NCBI GenBank assembly: GCA_020793555.1
Contig: DQIO01000326.1
Location: 1-24,624 of the forward strand
Reading direction: 5' to 3'
Origin: Methanosarcinaceae archaeon
Lineage (GTDB): Archaea; Halobacteriota; Methanosarcinia; Methanosarcinales; Methanosarcinaceae
DNA length: 24,624 nucleotides
The position numbers and the translations under genes were made by a program. Numbering within the stretch: the stretch's first letter is position 1; every line of letters begins with the position of its first letter. Below, one piece after another: positions 1-8,245 of this stretch. The notes under the pieces are model-generated. The model was not told the origin of the DNA, did not search any database, and worked only from the letters and a program-made list of their open reading frames with translations.

Positions 1-188
1 TCGATTGATGTTGATTATGGTTATTTTTTGGCTTTGTTTTTGTCAAAGATGAGTTATAATTATTAAGATTATTTATTGAGTATAAGATTATAGTTTTGTA
101 AATTTATTACTATAATATAGTGTAACCACTGTTATCAGATCAAGCAAGTACATAATTTTACAAAATATATAACAAAAAAAGAAAAGAA

Positions 189-212
189 AAACTGGTTTGA
201 TTAAACCAGTTT
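189..212 (-). terminator. mtr operon terminator overlapping the mtrH stop codon
   Basis: A perfect 10-bp stem (189-198 with 203-212) closes a 4-nt loop. On the minus strand it is followed by a long T-rich run (about 170-188). This is the arrangement of an intrinsic-type archaeal terminator for the mtr transcript. The mtrH stop codon (201-203) lies in the loop/stem junction, so the last mtrH codons form one arm of the stem. Confidence 0.75.
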
Positions 213-1142
213 GCTGATCGGATGGTTCTCCTCATCCGCAATAGCGATACCAAGCTCCTTAGCTGTCTCAGCCAGGATAATATCAACCATTGCTGTTGCA
301 GGGAACACAGTTGTTGCGTTCTCGATAGGACCAAAGAGCTGGAAATTTGAGCCCATGATCTGCGCTACAAGATTTGTACCTATATCAGCAGGCATGTAAG
401 CGTCTTTGTGTTCTTTCTTGAACTTCTTCATCCAGTCCCATGCAGATGCCATGTTGTGGTATCCTGCCCCGACCGGAAGACCGAGATGGCCTTTTACAGT
501 TGTAACAGCCCGGATCGTTGCGCCGGCACCTGCACCAAGTGGGGTTGCGGCAACATCAATAAGAGGCTTTGTGATACCGCACTCTTTTGCGATCTCAAGC
601 ATTCCCTTATCCTGACCTGTACCTCCAACTTCAAGGATCTCAAGCTTTCCTTTCACACTCGGATCGGTTGCATTAAATGCCAAGACAATTGCAGCATCCA
701 TACCACTCCGCGTAATAGCCTCTATCTCGTCCTCATGGACACTTGAGTTAATGGAGTTGTGGATTGCACGTTTGGCAACACCAATCTCTGTTACATAGTC
801 TGCTGCTGCTGAACGAACATCACCTGCGGATGAATCGATCAAAAACGGAGTTTTGTCATCAACTTCAACAAACCAATCAATAAATTTCTTGATCGCTTCT
901 GGTGTTTCACCAACAATCTGGTTGATGTATGGGTTACCTGTAATATCTCCCATCTCTTGCATATCATTCCACAAGGAATCTGCTGCGCCCTTGTCGAATT
1001 CTCCTGTATCCTCATTAGTCACAATTTTGTGCCTGTTGTAGAACATTGTACCGATCAAAACTGTAGGATACTCGCCTGGCTGTCCGCCAATCTTGACTCC
1101 TCCAACTTCGAATACTTCCTGTTTCTTGTCAAATTTAAACAT
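201..1142 (-). CDS. mtrH: Tetrahydromethanopterin S-methyltransferase subunit H
   Basis: A 313-residue soluble protein, full length for MtrH. MtrH is the catalytic subunit that moves the methyl group from methyl-tetrahydro(sarcina)methanopterin to the corrinoid of MtrA. The sequence has the TIM-barrel, pterin-binding methyltransferase look of the family, with an N-terminal MFKFDKKQEVFEVGG segment, a DSSAGDVRSAAADY stretch and a glycine-rich ATPLGAGAGATIRA segment. No membrane helix is seen, as expected for the peripheral subunit. It is the last gene of mtrEDCBAFGH, 11 nt after mtrG, with an AGGTG-type ribosome binding site just upstream (complement of 1149-1155). The paralogues fused to methylamine or methoxyl systems lie outside mtr operons, so this context makes it the genuine Mtr subunit. 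Confidence 0.97.
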   Translation of the reverse strand: MFKFDKKQEVFEVGGVKIGGQPGEYPTVLIGTMFYNRHKIVTNEDTGEFDKGAADSLWNDMQEMGDITGNPYINQIVGETPEAIKKFIDWFVEVDDKTPFLIDSSAGDVRSAAADYVTEIGVAKRAIHNSINSSVHEDEIEAITRSGMDAAIVLAFNATDPSVKGKLEILEVGGTGQDKGMLEIAKECGITKPLIDVAATPLGAGAGATIRAVTTVKGHLGLPVGAGYHNMASAWDWMKKFKKEHKDAYMPADIGTNLVAQIMGSNFQLFGPIENATTVFPATAMVDIILAETAKELGIAIADEENHPISKLV

Positions 1143-1153
1143 TTTAACACCTC

Positions 1154-1381
1154 TTAGAAGGGAATTGATGATATTGAGATGTATAGCAAGAACATCAATA
1201 TCCCAACAACTGCTCCATATAAGATTCCTATATCTCTACCAACTTTTTTACCAATCCGCTGTGCGATCTCACTGTTTACGAACTCAATCTTTTCATCGAT
1301 CAGATTGAGTTTTTTGATTACGTCATTGAAATCGTTTTGGTCTACAACTACACTTGGTATTACATTACTCTCATCGCTCAT
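1154..1381 (-). CDS. mtrG: Tetrahydromethanopterin S-methyltransferase subunit G
   Basis: A 75-residue small subunit of the Mtr membrane complex. The N-terminal two thirds is charged and probably helical (DQNDFNDVIKKLNLIDEKIEFVNSEIAQRIGKKVGRD). One C-terminal membrane helix follows (about residues 52-74, ILYGAVVGILMFLLYISIS). This cytoplasmic helix plus C-terminal anchor is the MtrG plan. The ATG directly abuts the stop of mtrF, indicating translational coupling, and mtrH follows 11 nt later. Length and operon position match the family; the individual role of MtrG in the complex is not well defined. Confidence 0.93.
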   Translation of the reverse strand: MSDESNVIPSVVVDQNDFNDVIKKLNLIDEKIEFVNSEIAQRIGKKVGRDIGILYGAVVGILMFLLYISISSIPF

Positions 1382-1612
1382 TTAGATCACCTGCCAAATA
1401 ATCGATGGGATCACAATTACCATAAGCAGTGCAAAAATGAAGCCGGCTATAAATCCGGATACTCCAGTTGTTGCTACACCTGAATCAAGCTTTTGGTTTC
1501 GTGCAATCAATTGTGCCCTGTACCTGATGCTTTCAACAGCGGAGTCAATCGGTCCCATCTGGGGACTGACGACCATCGGGACGCCCTGTCCAATTTCTTG
1601 TTCTTCTGCCAT
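1382..1612 (-). CDS. mtrF: Tetrahydromethanopterin S-methyltransferase subunit F
   Basis: A 76-residue protein with a hydrophilic N-terminus (ideal start [15 protein letters not shown]) and a single C-terminal membrane helix at about residues 52-74 ([19 protein letters not shown]). MtrF is a small anchor subunit of the complex and resembles the C-terminal part of MtrA in family comparisons. It lies 5 nt after mtrA and abuts mtrG. Identification rests on size, membrane topology and its fixed place in the operon order A-F-G-H, which is the order known for Methanosarcina-type operons. Confidence 0.92.
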   Translation of the reverse strand: MAEEQEIGQGVPMVVSPQMGPIDSAVESIRYRAQLIARNQKLDSGVATTGVSGFIAGFIFALLMVIVIPSIIWQVI

Positions 1613-1617
1613 ATCAA

Positions 1618-2340
1618 TTACCTCCCGAATAGCAACATTCCAAGCATTGACAATGTGATCACAAGACCGATCATTGCACCTTCTATCTTACCGGCATGTA
1701 CTCCGGAATGGAATTTGTTCATATTACCGGCATTGATCATGTCGATCTCAATATTTCGGATCCTGGAGCGAATAGTTGCGATCTCAGCTGCCATTGGCTT
1801 GAGTCCGCCTGTTTCTTCTTCGTCTTCCTCTCCTCCTTTGACCACCATAATTATTGGATCAGCATCGAAAGCACCTGGGTCCTTTGCAGCACATTCCTTA
1901 ATCTTGGCAGTGATCTCTCCCATATCTTCAGTACCGATCAGTTCAACACATTCGACCTGTTGCTGGAACCTTTCCATCGCTTCTTCATTGATGTTCTCAA
2001 TATATGGGATCGCACCTGTTGCTCCGACAATCCGGTTATCTTCCACACCATTGGCATGCATACTTGACATTGCCTGTCCGGTGATGTGTCCTTTGACCTC
2101 TGAACCTGTTATCAAAAGGAATCTCAGGTTCGGGTTTGATATGATGTGGGCGACGACCTTCTCTATACCAAGGTTCTCTGTTTTACATGGTCCGGTAATT
2201 GCCGCACCTGCATCTAACTGGGGACCTCCCGGAAGGTGTGAACCGAGTGTTATTACTGCAACACAGTTCTCGACATTTCCAACATCATACTCACCTTTAA
2301 TAGTTGGCCATCCGGATACTGCTTCTCTTTTATCTGCCAT
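1618..2340 (-). CDS. mtrA: Tetrahydromethanopterin S-methyltransferase subunit A (corrinoid protein)
   Basis: A 240-residue corrinoid subunit. MtrA carries 5-hydroxybenzimidazolyl-cobamide, receives the methyl group from MtrH and hands it to coenzyme M, the step coupled to sodium export by MtrE. The cytoplasmic corrinoid domain fills residues 1 to about 170. His85 in the [10 protein letters not shown] segment corresponds by context to the cobalt-ligating His84 described for the Methanothermobacter protein. An acidic linker (EEDEEE, about 174-179) follows, and a C-terminal membrane anchor ([20 protein letters not shown], about 219-238) ends the protein. It starts 1 nt after the mtrB stop and precedes mtrF. 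Full length, no defect seen. Confidence 0.97.
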   Translation of the reverse strand: MADKREAVSGWPTIKGEYDVGNVENCVAVITLGSHLPGGPQLDAGAAITGPCKTENLGIEKVVAHIISNPNLRFLLITGSEVKGHITGQAMSSMHANGVEDNRIVGATGAIPYIENINEEAMERFQQQVECVELIGTEDMGEITAKIKECAAKDPGAFDADPIIMVVKGGEEDEEETGGLKPMAAEIATIRSRIRNIEIDMINAGNMNKFHSGVHAGKIEGAMIGLVITLSMLGMLLFGR

Positions 2341-2341
2341 T

Positions 2342-2668
2342 TTACATCCCCCCGCTCATCAGAGTGACTACATATAGAGCAACTGTCAACAGTCCTGAAA
2401 ATACCAGACCTATAACAATACCATAGAATGCATTGCCATAGAAACCTGCTTTACGTGAAGTGTCTTCACGTCCAGGGAATGAAGCAAGCAATGGTTCACT
2501 TGGTGAAAGTGAATTCACAAGGTCGTCTGCGATCTTATCAAGTTCATCGACCTGTGCCATCACAGGATCCATTGAATATGATATGATATCGTCACGTTCC
2601 TGTGCAAGCAATGATGTCATTGGATCAAGTACCAGATGTACTTCCGGTGCTACACGTATCATACTCAT
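2342..2668 (-). CDS. mtrB: Tetrahydromethanopterin S-methyltransferase subunit B
   Basis: A 108-residue subunit with a hydrophilic N-terminal part that begins [27 protein letters not shown], a family-like opening. A single C-terminal membrane helix lies at about residues 79-103 ([19 protein letters not shown]). It overlaps the end of mtrC by 4 nt in an ATGA arrangement and is followed by mtrA after 1 nt, so translation is probably coupled on both sides. MtrB is a small structural subunit of the sodium-pumping complex. Confidence 0.94.
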   Translation of the reverse strand: MSMIRVAPEVHLVLDPMTSLLAQERDDIISYSMDPVMAQVDELDKIADDLVNSLSPSEPLLASFPGREDTSRKAGFYGNAFYGIVIGLVFSGLLTVALYVVTLMSGGM

Positions 2669-3474
2669 TGCAACTCCTCCTCTGTAGGCAGCAGTCCTGT
2701 TCCAAGTACCTTATACGCATCTCTCTTTGTCAGTTCATAGAACTTGGCAAAGGATATGTACCAGATGAACGCTCCGATCATAATCGTTGGAATTGCTGCT
2801 GTAGTGCTTACAACCATTGACACAATACCTGCAATTATCATGGCAATTCCACCTTTTTCGAATGCCACTGCAAGTGTACGGTCCTGTTCTTCATCAGGTC
2901 CGAGACATGCGTTGAATGGATGCAGGATTCCCATACCTCCAGCGATGAATATCACTGCGATATATCCCGGTGCAACTACTAATGCGAGTACTTCATCAAA
3001 CATGAATGTTCCTGCCATTGTAGTACTAAGTCCAACAATTGCCAGTGCACCAGCACCACCAATTTCTACCATGGACTTTTCCATGATCGGGATGTTCATT
3101 CCAAGTACCTTGTTTGCAAGAAGCCCAATTACCAATCCGATAATTGATGCAGCTATTAATGCTACTATAGGTCCTGCGATACCTCCGACTGCAAGGCCGA
3201 ACAACGATGCTATGACACCCATACCAAGTGCAATCATACCAATGGACGGTACACCTGTACCAAGACCATAACTACAAACACGTCTTACTGCATCTGCACC
3301 CCATACTATGGCGCAAATCGCACCAAGGGCACCTATGAATGAAAATGCAGGGTTTATGATGGATAAGAAATGTGCAGCATAAATACCGATCAATCCTCCG
3401 AGTACACCGAAGGCAATCATCTTTCCGGGGGCTACACCTCCATGGGCTTCCCCTCCTGGTCCTCCTGCTGACAT
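2665..3474 (-). CDS. mtrC: Tetrahydromethanopterin S-methyltransferase subunit C
   Basis: A 269-residue polytopic membrane protein with about six to seven hydrophobic helices, rich in Gly, Ala and Ile. One of the three large integral membrane subunits (C, D, E) of Mtr. The N-terminus ([19 protein letters not shown]) is short and cytoplasmic, followed directly by the first helix. The ATG abuts the mtrD stop (TAA then ATG) and the 3' end overlaps mtrB by 4 nt. Length agrees with the family. Confidence 0.95.
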   Translation of the reverse strand: MSAGGPGGEAHGGVAPGKMIAFGVLGGLIGIYAAHFLSIINPAFSFIGALGAICAIVWGADAVRRVCSYGLGTGVPSIGMIALGMGVIASLFGLAVGGIAGPIVALIAASIIGLVIGLLANKVLGMNIPIMEKSMVEIGGAGALAIVGLSTTMAGTFMFDEVLALVVAPGYIAVIFIAGGMGILHPFNACLGPDEEQDRTLAVAFEKGGIAMIIAGIVSMVVSTTAAIPTIMIGAFIWYISFAKFYELTKRDAYKVLGTGLLPTEEELQ

Positions 3475-4200
3475 TTAAAGACCTCCTATAGTTAATACGG
3501 CCACAAGCGCACACATAAATGTTGCGATTAGGGAAGAAAATACGGCTTTTGGCCATTTCTTGAATTTTGGATCATGGAAACCTTCGATCGTTCCTCCTAT
3601 GTTGTAGGAAGGAATTACAGCGTTCACGAAGAATATACCCACTGCAAAAACACTCGCAAGACCTACGAGGTTTGCCATTGCTATGCCTGTGTCCAAGCCT
3701 GCGCTCATAAGTGCATAATATACGAGTGCACCGCCGCCGCCTCCAAGTAGACCACCAATAACACCACTGACATAACTGACAGTTGGCAGACCATGTCCTT
3801 CCGTACCCTGTGATACATAGAGGTCCTGCCTGTCCTTTGTGATCGGGTCATATTTGACCTTTGCAGATGCGGGTGGGACTCCAACTCCATAAACATATAC
3901 CCATGTTCCTACGATCATTGTGACGGACATCATAATCATTGCACCGACTGCACCGGCTGCAATAATAAGTGGAAGGCTGTCTGAAACCTGCATCACAGTA
4001 CCGGCAGTTATAAGTCCTGTTAGACCTGCACCGGCAGCCAGCTGAACTGTACCGGTTCCAATACCGGTTGCCTGTGCCATTGCCGCGGGGGCACCGCCTA
4101 CAGGCACAAAGTGAACGCTAAATGAAATCAGCATTCCGCCAAGTGTGATCAATAACACATATGAGATATTTTCCATAAGAATTCCTGCAATATCGATCAT
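3475..4200 (-). CDS. mtrD: Tetrahydromethanopterin S-methyltransferase subunit D
   Basis: A 241-residue polytopic membrane protein with about six helices, a glycine-rich loop (GGLLGGGGGALVYY, about 161-174) and a cytoplasmic loop around residue 120 (VKYDPITKDRQDLYVSQGTEGHGLP). Integral membrane subunit of Mtr. The start codon overlaps the mtrE stop by 4 nt and the gene abuts mtrC. Full length for the family. Confidence 0.95.
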   Translation of the reverse strand: MIDIAGILMENISYVLLITLGGMLISFSVHFVPVGGAPAAMAQATGIGTGTVQLAAGAGLTGLITAGTVMQVSDSLPLIIAAGAVGAMIMMSVTMIVGTWVYVYGVGVPPASAKVKYDPITKDRQDLYVSQGTEGHGLPTVSYVSGVIGGLLGGGGGALVYYALMSAGLDTGIAMANLVGLASVFAVGIFFVNAVIPSYNIGGTIEGFHDPKFKKWPKAVFSSLIATFMCALVAVLTIGGL

Positions 4201-5102
4201 GCAGCCACCTCATCTTCCTTGTATGGACCGTATGCAGCACGTGCTGCGACTTCTATCTTTCTGTTCCATAGTATCATAATGAATACCAGAAAAGCACCTG
4301 CGACAACTGAAAGCCATCCAATTGCGTCGCCTCTTGCAGGGTCGAACACGGTTGTGACCCAGCCGCTTAAGAATACTACCATACCGAATGCAATTCCTGT
4401 TACAGGTCCGCCGAATTTTGCGCAAAACCATGAATTGTCGAAACCGTTACGAAGTCCGGATTCACCTTTTCGGACAATATTTCCTGAATTTGCAGCGTTA
4501 AGTCCTGCACCGAATTCCACGCTCTGGAATTCCCGCTCTGCACCATAATGGACATCACCGGTAGATGAGCCGACAGCTCCTATTGCAATTCCCCAGATAA
4601 ATGCTAAAAGTGGCAGTGGGAAAGGGTGTCCAAGTACAGCGACCATGAGATATGATATAACAAGAATACAAAACGTCGTGATATACGAATATCCCATGAT
4701 GACTGGTGTGTGTGACCACAAAATATCAAGATAAACTGGTTGTTTGAATCTTTTCTGGCTTGTAGGTCTACCAAAGAATGCTGTTACAGAATATGTTCCG
4801 TGTACCAGTGCAGCTATAAGTGCTCCCATAGCAATTGCAAAAACCGGAGACATATTATATGCACTCATCAAAACTGTAGCTACTGTACCGCCGACCGCAC
4901 ACATAAGTGCATTTGATGGTGGTTCACCAGAAATAGCTTTGTTGTAAATCCTATGTGGATACATCATTTGGGGTGCCAATTGCACTTGTGAGTTCGGGTT
5001 ACTTTGCGATCCGACATCAGACTCAAGGTCCTCTGACGCACCAGCTACTGTAGCAGCCGCACCCATAAGTGCTAACACACCCATGCCTATGAGTGGTTCC
5101 AT
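4197..5102 (-). CDS. mtrE: Tetrahydromethanopterin S-methyltransferase subunit E
   Basis: A 301-residue polytopic membrane subunit, first gene of the operon. MtrE is the subunit proposed to carry the sodium ion translocation coupled to demethylation of the MtrA corrinoid. About six hydrophobic segments are separated by polar loops. One loop holds GSSTGDVHYGAEREFQ (about 182-197), and the next runs through NSGNIVRKGESGLRNGFDNS (about 210-229). A GGAGG ribosome binding site (complement of 5110-5114) sits 7 nt before this ATG and fixes the start. The stop overlaps the mtrD start by 4 nt. Confidence 0.96.
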   Translation of the reverse strand: MEPLIGMGVLALMGAAATVAGASEDLESDVGSQSNPNSQVQLAPQMMYPHRIYNKAISGEPPSNALMCAVGGTVATVLMSAYNMSPVFAIAMGALIAALVHGTYSVTAFFGRPTSQKRFKQPVYLDILWSHTPVIMGYSYITTFCILVISYLMVAVLGHPFPLPLLAFIWGIAIGAVGSSTGDVHYGAEREFQSVEFGAGLNAANSGNIVRKGESGLRNGFDNSWFCAKFGGPVTGIAFGMVVFLSGWVTTVFDPARGDAIGWLSVVAGAFLVFIMILWNRKIEVAARAAYGPYKEDEVAA

Positions 5103-5261
5103 TCATTTTCCTCCATTTAATTTTATATCTAATATAATAACGAATCAGTGCAAAAAATGTAAAATGCACCTTACTTCTATTCACATAACAATATCACATA
5201 ATTATGATATAAACTAACGTATGCTGTTATTGATTATATTAATTCATTCATAAACCTTTCG
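5103..5261 (-). promoter_or_regulatory. Candidate mtr promoter and leader
   Basis: On the minus strand, CGAAAGG followed by TTTATGAA (complement of 5247-5261) matches the archaeal BRE plus TATA box layout. Transcription would then begin near 5220 and leave a leader of roughly 120 nt before mtrE. A second TATA-like site (TTTATATC, complement of 5206-5213) has a poorer BRE. The leader ends in a strong GGAGG ribosome binding site. The choice between the two boxes is inference from the motif; no transcript data are available here. Confidence 0.45.
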
Positions 5262-5293
5262 AAATCAATATGATTTTTAAAAAAAAGTAAAAA

Positions 5294-5315
5294 AACCGTT
5301 CACACAATAACGGTT
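5294..5315 (-). terminator. Terminator of the U32/small protein unit
   Basis: A 7-bp stem (AACCGTT 5294-5300 with AACGGTT 5309-5315) and an 8-nt loop lie 18 nt beyond the stop of the gene ending at 5334. On the minus strand a run of T (complement of about 5279-5295) follows. It separates this unit from the mtr promoter just downstream. Confidence 0.7.
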
Positions 5316-5333
5316 CTATGATTTTATTTTCTA

Positions 5334-5717
5334 TTACTTACGGTCGAACCGCAATATATATATGTCTGGCCTCGGTTTTTTTCCGCTTCCTCTCGCAAAG
5401 TCCATGTAACAGTTGTTACACAGCATCCGCAAGTTAAGTGATGCGATCTCTGATGTGCCTGGAATAAGTCTTGCAAACATAAATGAGGAATCAATCTCAA
5501 GGGATTGTGCAATATCGTCCAGATATTTGAGTATATGTTCCTCAAAAATCTCTAGGTCATCGATTTGAAGTCCACGTGTATTGATCGTCGCCCCGCTGCA
5601 ACCGCAAGGCAGTGCGAATCCATCCATCTCGATCAAAAATATAGGTTTCCCGAGCAGGTTTCTGAGTTTGTTCTCAAGCTCTCCGCGTGACGTTAATAAT
5701 TGTTTGATCAATATCAT
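5334..5717 (-). CDS. Unknown small protein with two cysteine pairs
   Basis: A 127-residue soluble protein that I do not recognise. It has two spaced cysteine pairs, CGC at residues 38-40 (in ALPCGCSGATINTRG) and CNNC at 100-103 (in LNLRMLCNNCYMDFARG), which could together bind one zinc or a metal cluster. Between them is an amphipathic helical stretch (about 52-75). The start overlaps the stop of the upstream U32-family gene by 4 nt (ATGA), so the two are almost certainly translated together and may act together. A terminator hairpin follows the stop. No signal peptide or membrane segment is seen. Confidence 0.75.
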   Translation of the reverse strand: MILIKQLLTSRGELENKLRNLLGKPIFLIEMDGFALPCGCSGATINTRGLQIDDLEIFEEHILKYLDDIAQSLEIDSSFMFARLIPGTSEIASLNLRMLCNNCYMDFARGSGKKPRPDIYILRFDRK

Positions 5718-6748
5718 TGTTGTTCCCCTATTGAATGTAATGGTCTCAATACCCGTTCTGTACCTTCATTCGTATATACCTGTGTAATTTTGTCTGTCAA
5801 ACGCTTGCAGTAACCGCACCGTTTGCACACCTTCTCACACTGTTTCCACTGCGAAAGTGCACCATCAAGTTCCTTATTAGGAATATAGAACAGGTCTTTT
5901 AGGTCCTTTGGACAATCAAGCAAGTCCATAAGATTACCGTCATAACTCTCATTTGCATAAGCATTAACAACGTTCAATGTCCAGTTCACAAAATGAGTTC
6001 TTCCACCGATCTTGAATATATCAGTTATGTGTTTGTATTCTTTGAGGTCTTCAGGTCTGATCCATGGTGATTTGATTATCAGTTCAGGGTCCTGTATCCT
6101 GAGTGAGAGGCACTTGTAGTAGTAATAGTCATCAGTGACATTTGGTTTTGGTCCGGGTCCGTTTGCGTGCGAGAAAAAATTAAAGTGCGCATACCTGAAC
6201 GGACACTGGTAAAGGCATCCTTCATTGACCAGCAATTTGAGTTCACATGACACGGATTCCTTGATAGCTTCCAATTTATCAAAATGCCTGTTGACCGCAG
6301 AATCTATTACGATTGTATCTGCTCCCATATTTTCATAGAACTCAGCCTTTTGCGGTGAATCTACGAACGAAAGCACCGACACAACAACTTCCATGTCATA
6401 ATCCTTTACAAGCATTTCCACAAGGTATGGGTCTGCAACAGTTATGGAATCAATTCCAATATCGTTGAGTCTGTTAAAGTACCAGTCAATAGACCTGTAA
6501 CCTTCGGGTGTAAGATGCTGCCCGCCCATGCATGAACTGTTGAGGATAATTTCAAGTTTTACGCCCTTCTCGTGAGCATATTCAGTTTGTTCTGCAATAT
6601 CCTCAAGTTTTGGGGCACTTAAGTTCGTTCTTCCGGTTCCAACGTATTCAGGGGAACCTGCCATATAGACGCCATAGATGTCATCAGAACCTGCAAGTAG
6701 TTCTTCAAGCCCTTCAAGATGTCCGAGATGGGGTGCATACAGTTTCAT
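5714..6748 (-). CDS. Peptidase U32 family protein with C-terminal Cys cluster
   Basis: A 344-residue protein with the U32 fold signature: a TIM-barrel-like start (MKLYAPHLGHLEGLEELLAGSDD), an AEYAHEKGVKLEIILNS-type strand at about 57-71, and the family segment LVNEGCLYQCPFRYAHF at about 173-189. Well-studied U32 members (UbiU/UbiV, RlhA, TrhP) are not proteases but act in hydroxylation of quinone precursors or RNA, several with an [4Fe-4S] cluster. Here Cys178, Cys182 and Cys213 plus a C-terminal CX3CX2CX2C group (Cys304, 308, 311, 314) could ligate one or two clusters. The substrate is not known. First gene of a two-gene unit, divergent from the gene at 6839. Confidence 0.85.
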   Translation of the reverse strand: MKLYAPHLGHLEGLEELLAGSDDIYGVYMAGSPEYVGTGRTNLSAPKLEDIAEQTEYAHEKGVKLEIILNSSCMGGQHLTPEGYRSIDWYFNRLNDIGIDSITVADPYLVEMLVKDYDMEVVVSVLSFVDSPQKAEFYENMGADTIVIDSAVNRHFDKLEAIKESVSCELKLLVNEGCLYQCPFRYAHFNFFSHANGPGPKPNVTDDYYYYKCLSLRIQDPELIIKSPWIRPEDLKEYKHITDIFKIGGRTHFVNWTLNVVNAYANESYDGNLMDLLDCPKDLKDLFYIPNKELDGALSQWKQCEKVCKRCGYCKRLTDKITQVYTNEGTERVLRPLHSIGEQQ

Positions 6749-6838
6749 TGCATGCTGGTAATCTTATAAATTAGATAAGCATTTTGGTACTCGCTCAAAA
6801 TCAAAACAATTATTACATCCACCCACGCATGATATAAT

Positions 6839-7645
6839 ATGATAATCGGGGCTTCATCATTTGCGGGTACTATTCAGGAAATTAAAAACGAGGTACAATC
6901 AATTGAGTTGTACATCCCAAAACTTGGATTGTACAAAAATATCCAATTGCAGGATAAGGTACTGGGCGACATCATGGATGCCCTCTCTACTGGTAACCTT
7001 GCGACCTCGATCCATGCTCCGTATTTTGCTGATGTTCCAACATACCCAAAAGAACTTGTTGTTGATACTGCCAATATGGAGCGCACACATTTCCGGCTGA
7101 TGGAAGAATCGATAGAACTTGCAAACCGATTGGATTCAAAAGTTGTAGTAATTCACCCGGGAAGGATAAATGACAATCGTGATTTGTCATTTTCAAAGAT
7201 GGTCGATAATCTAAAAGAACTTGCATTATTTGCTCATGATCGTGGTGTTATGCTAGGTCTTGAGAACAAGGAAGGCACAGACCACGGGAACCTGTGTTGC
7301 GAGACAAACGAATTGTTAGAAGCTGTCAGGGCAGTGGATTCTTCCAATCTTGGTGTGACATTTGATATTGGACATGCAAATCTTACGTGCGGTGGTGTTT
7401 CCGAAAAAGTGCGGGATTTTGCAAAAGACCTTGACGGGCATGTAGTCCACATGCATCTACATGACAATAATGGTGTGTGGACGGATGAATATGCAGGAGA
7501 TGTGCATATGGCTCCAGGCAGTGGAACTGTGGATTTTTCAGTTATCAATGAGATATCTGATTATCGCGGCATCTATAATCTAGAAGTGTTTTCAATGGAT
7601 GATGTTGTTGCTGGAAAATCCGTTATTGATAGGAGACTTCGGTAG
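6839..7645 (+). CDS. TIM-barrel sugar phosphate isomerase/epimerase-like protein (AP endonuclease 2 superfamily)
   Basis: A 268-residue protein of the xylose-isomerase-like TIM-barrel superfamily (PF01261 type). The probable divalent-metal ligands can be followed along the barrel: His59 (SIHAPY), His106 (VVIHPGR), Glu142 (LGLENK), Asp176 and His179 (TFDIGHAN), His206/His208 (HMHLHDN), His223 (DVHMAPG) and Glu249 (YNLEVFS). The family includes sugar isomerases, epimerases and endonuclease IV; the shortness and motifs favour an isomerase/epimerase, with unknown substrate. The ATG lies about 90 nt from the divergent U32 gene. No good ribosome binding site is seen, so a leaderless transcript is possible. 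The last codons (RRLR then stop) are built from the first unit of a 13-bp repeat array. Confidence 0.85.
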   Translation: MIIGASSFAGTIQEIKNEVQSIELYIPKLGLYKNIQLQDKVLGDIMDALSTGNLATSIHAPYFADVPTYPKELVVDTANMERTHFRLMEESIELANRLDSKVVVIHPGRINDNRDLSFSKMVDNLKELALFAHDRGVMLGLENKEGTDHGNLCCETNELLEAVRAVDSSNLGVTFDIGHANLTCGGVSEKVRDFAKDLDGHVVHMHLHDNNGVWTDEYAGDVHMAPGSGTVDFSVINEISDYRGIYNLEVFSMDDVVAGKSVIDRRLR

Positions 7646-7695
7646 GAGATTTTGGTAGGAGACTTCGGTAGAAGTCTCCGGTAGAAGTCTCCGTA
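7631..7695 (+). repeat. 13-bp tandem array, five units, with internal sign switch
   Basis: Five back-to-back 13-nt units begin at 7631, 7644, 7657, 7670 and 7683. The first three are AGGAGACTTCGGT-like; the last two are AGAAGTCTCCGGT-like, in which the core GAAGTCTCC is the reverse complement of GGAGACTTC. At the junction a perfect 9-bp stem with a GGTA loop forms (7658-7666 with 7671-7679). The stop codon of the upstream gene (7643-7645) falls on the first unit boundary. It lies between convergent genes, so it may also act as a transcription end, though no T-tract follows. Confidence 0.85.
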
Positions 7696-7734
7696 AGTTA
7701 AAACATGGTCAAAAGTGGGGAAAGGTATCGTTTT

Positions 7735-8145
7735 TCAGTTTTTGTATTTAGGTGGGACAACAAGAACAAGCTTGTTAGATGTCTGAAGCACTTTCTCTGT
7801 TACTGACCCCATGATCTTTTTAAGTCCTGTTTTGCCCTGGGTGCCCATTATGATCTTATCAATATCTCTTTGGTTTGCAACATCTACGATCGTCTCAGGG
7901 GCATTTCCATCTTTGATAACACATTCAATGCGTTTTTCATCACAACCAATATCTTTCAAAATATCGCGTACAGATGAGAGTATATTCTCTGCACCCTTAT
8001 TGCGCCATTTCTTTCTTCCGACTCCCGTATCTGTAACTACATGAAGTAGCAAAATATCAGAATCGTATTCTAATGCCATTTTTCCGGCAACTTTTGCAGC
8101 GTTTGCTGAATAATCAGACTCATCGATTGGAATTAGAAATTTCAT
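7735..8145 (-). CDS. Universal stress protein, UspA family
   Basis: A 136-residue single-domain UspA protein. It opens with the family start MKFLIPIDESDYSANAAKVAG and strand LLLHVV (about 33-38). It carries the ATP-binding signature GX2GX8GS (Gly101, Gly104, Gly113-Ser114 in IMGTQGKTGLKKIMGS), placing it in the ATP-binding group. The C-terminus LVLVVPPK is typical of the domain. It is transcribed alone, convergent with the TIM-barrel gene. Such proteins are small cytoplasmic stress or metabolic-state sensors; the specific partner is unknown. Confidence 0.92.
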   Translation of the reverse strand: MKFLIPIDESDYSANAAKVAGKMALEYDSDILLLHVVTDTGVGRKKWRNKGAENILSSVRDILKDIGCDEKRIECVIKDGNAPETIVDVANQRDIDKIIMGTQGKTGLKKIMGSVTEKVLQTSNKLVLVVPPKYKN

Positions 8146-8245
8146 TTCAAGCTTGGATTAATGTTAAATATTTTAAAGATATTGGAATCATTGTACGGGT
8201 AAAACATTGGTTGCAATACCAATGAAACAGGTTATGTGATTCACA

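Noticed and set aside
3272..3556. Open frame overlapping mtrC/mtrD in another frame on the same strand
   Set aside because: It lies wholly within two well-supported membrane subunit genes, has a biased Arg/Cys composition and no ribosome binding site.
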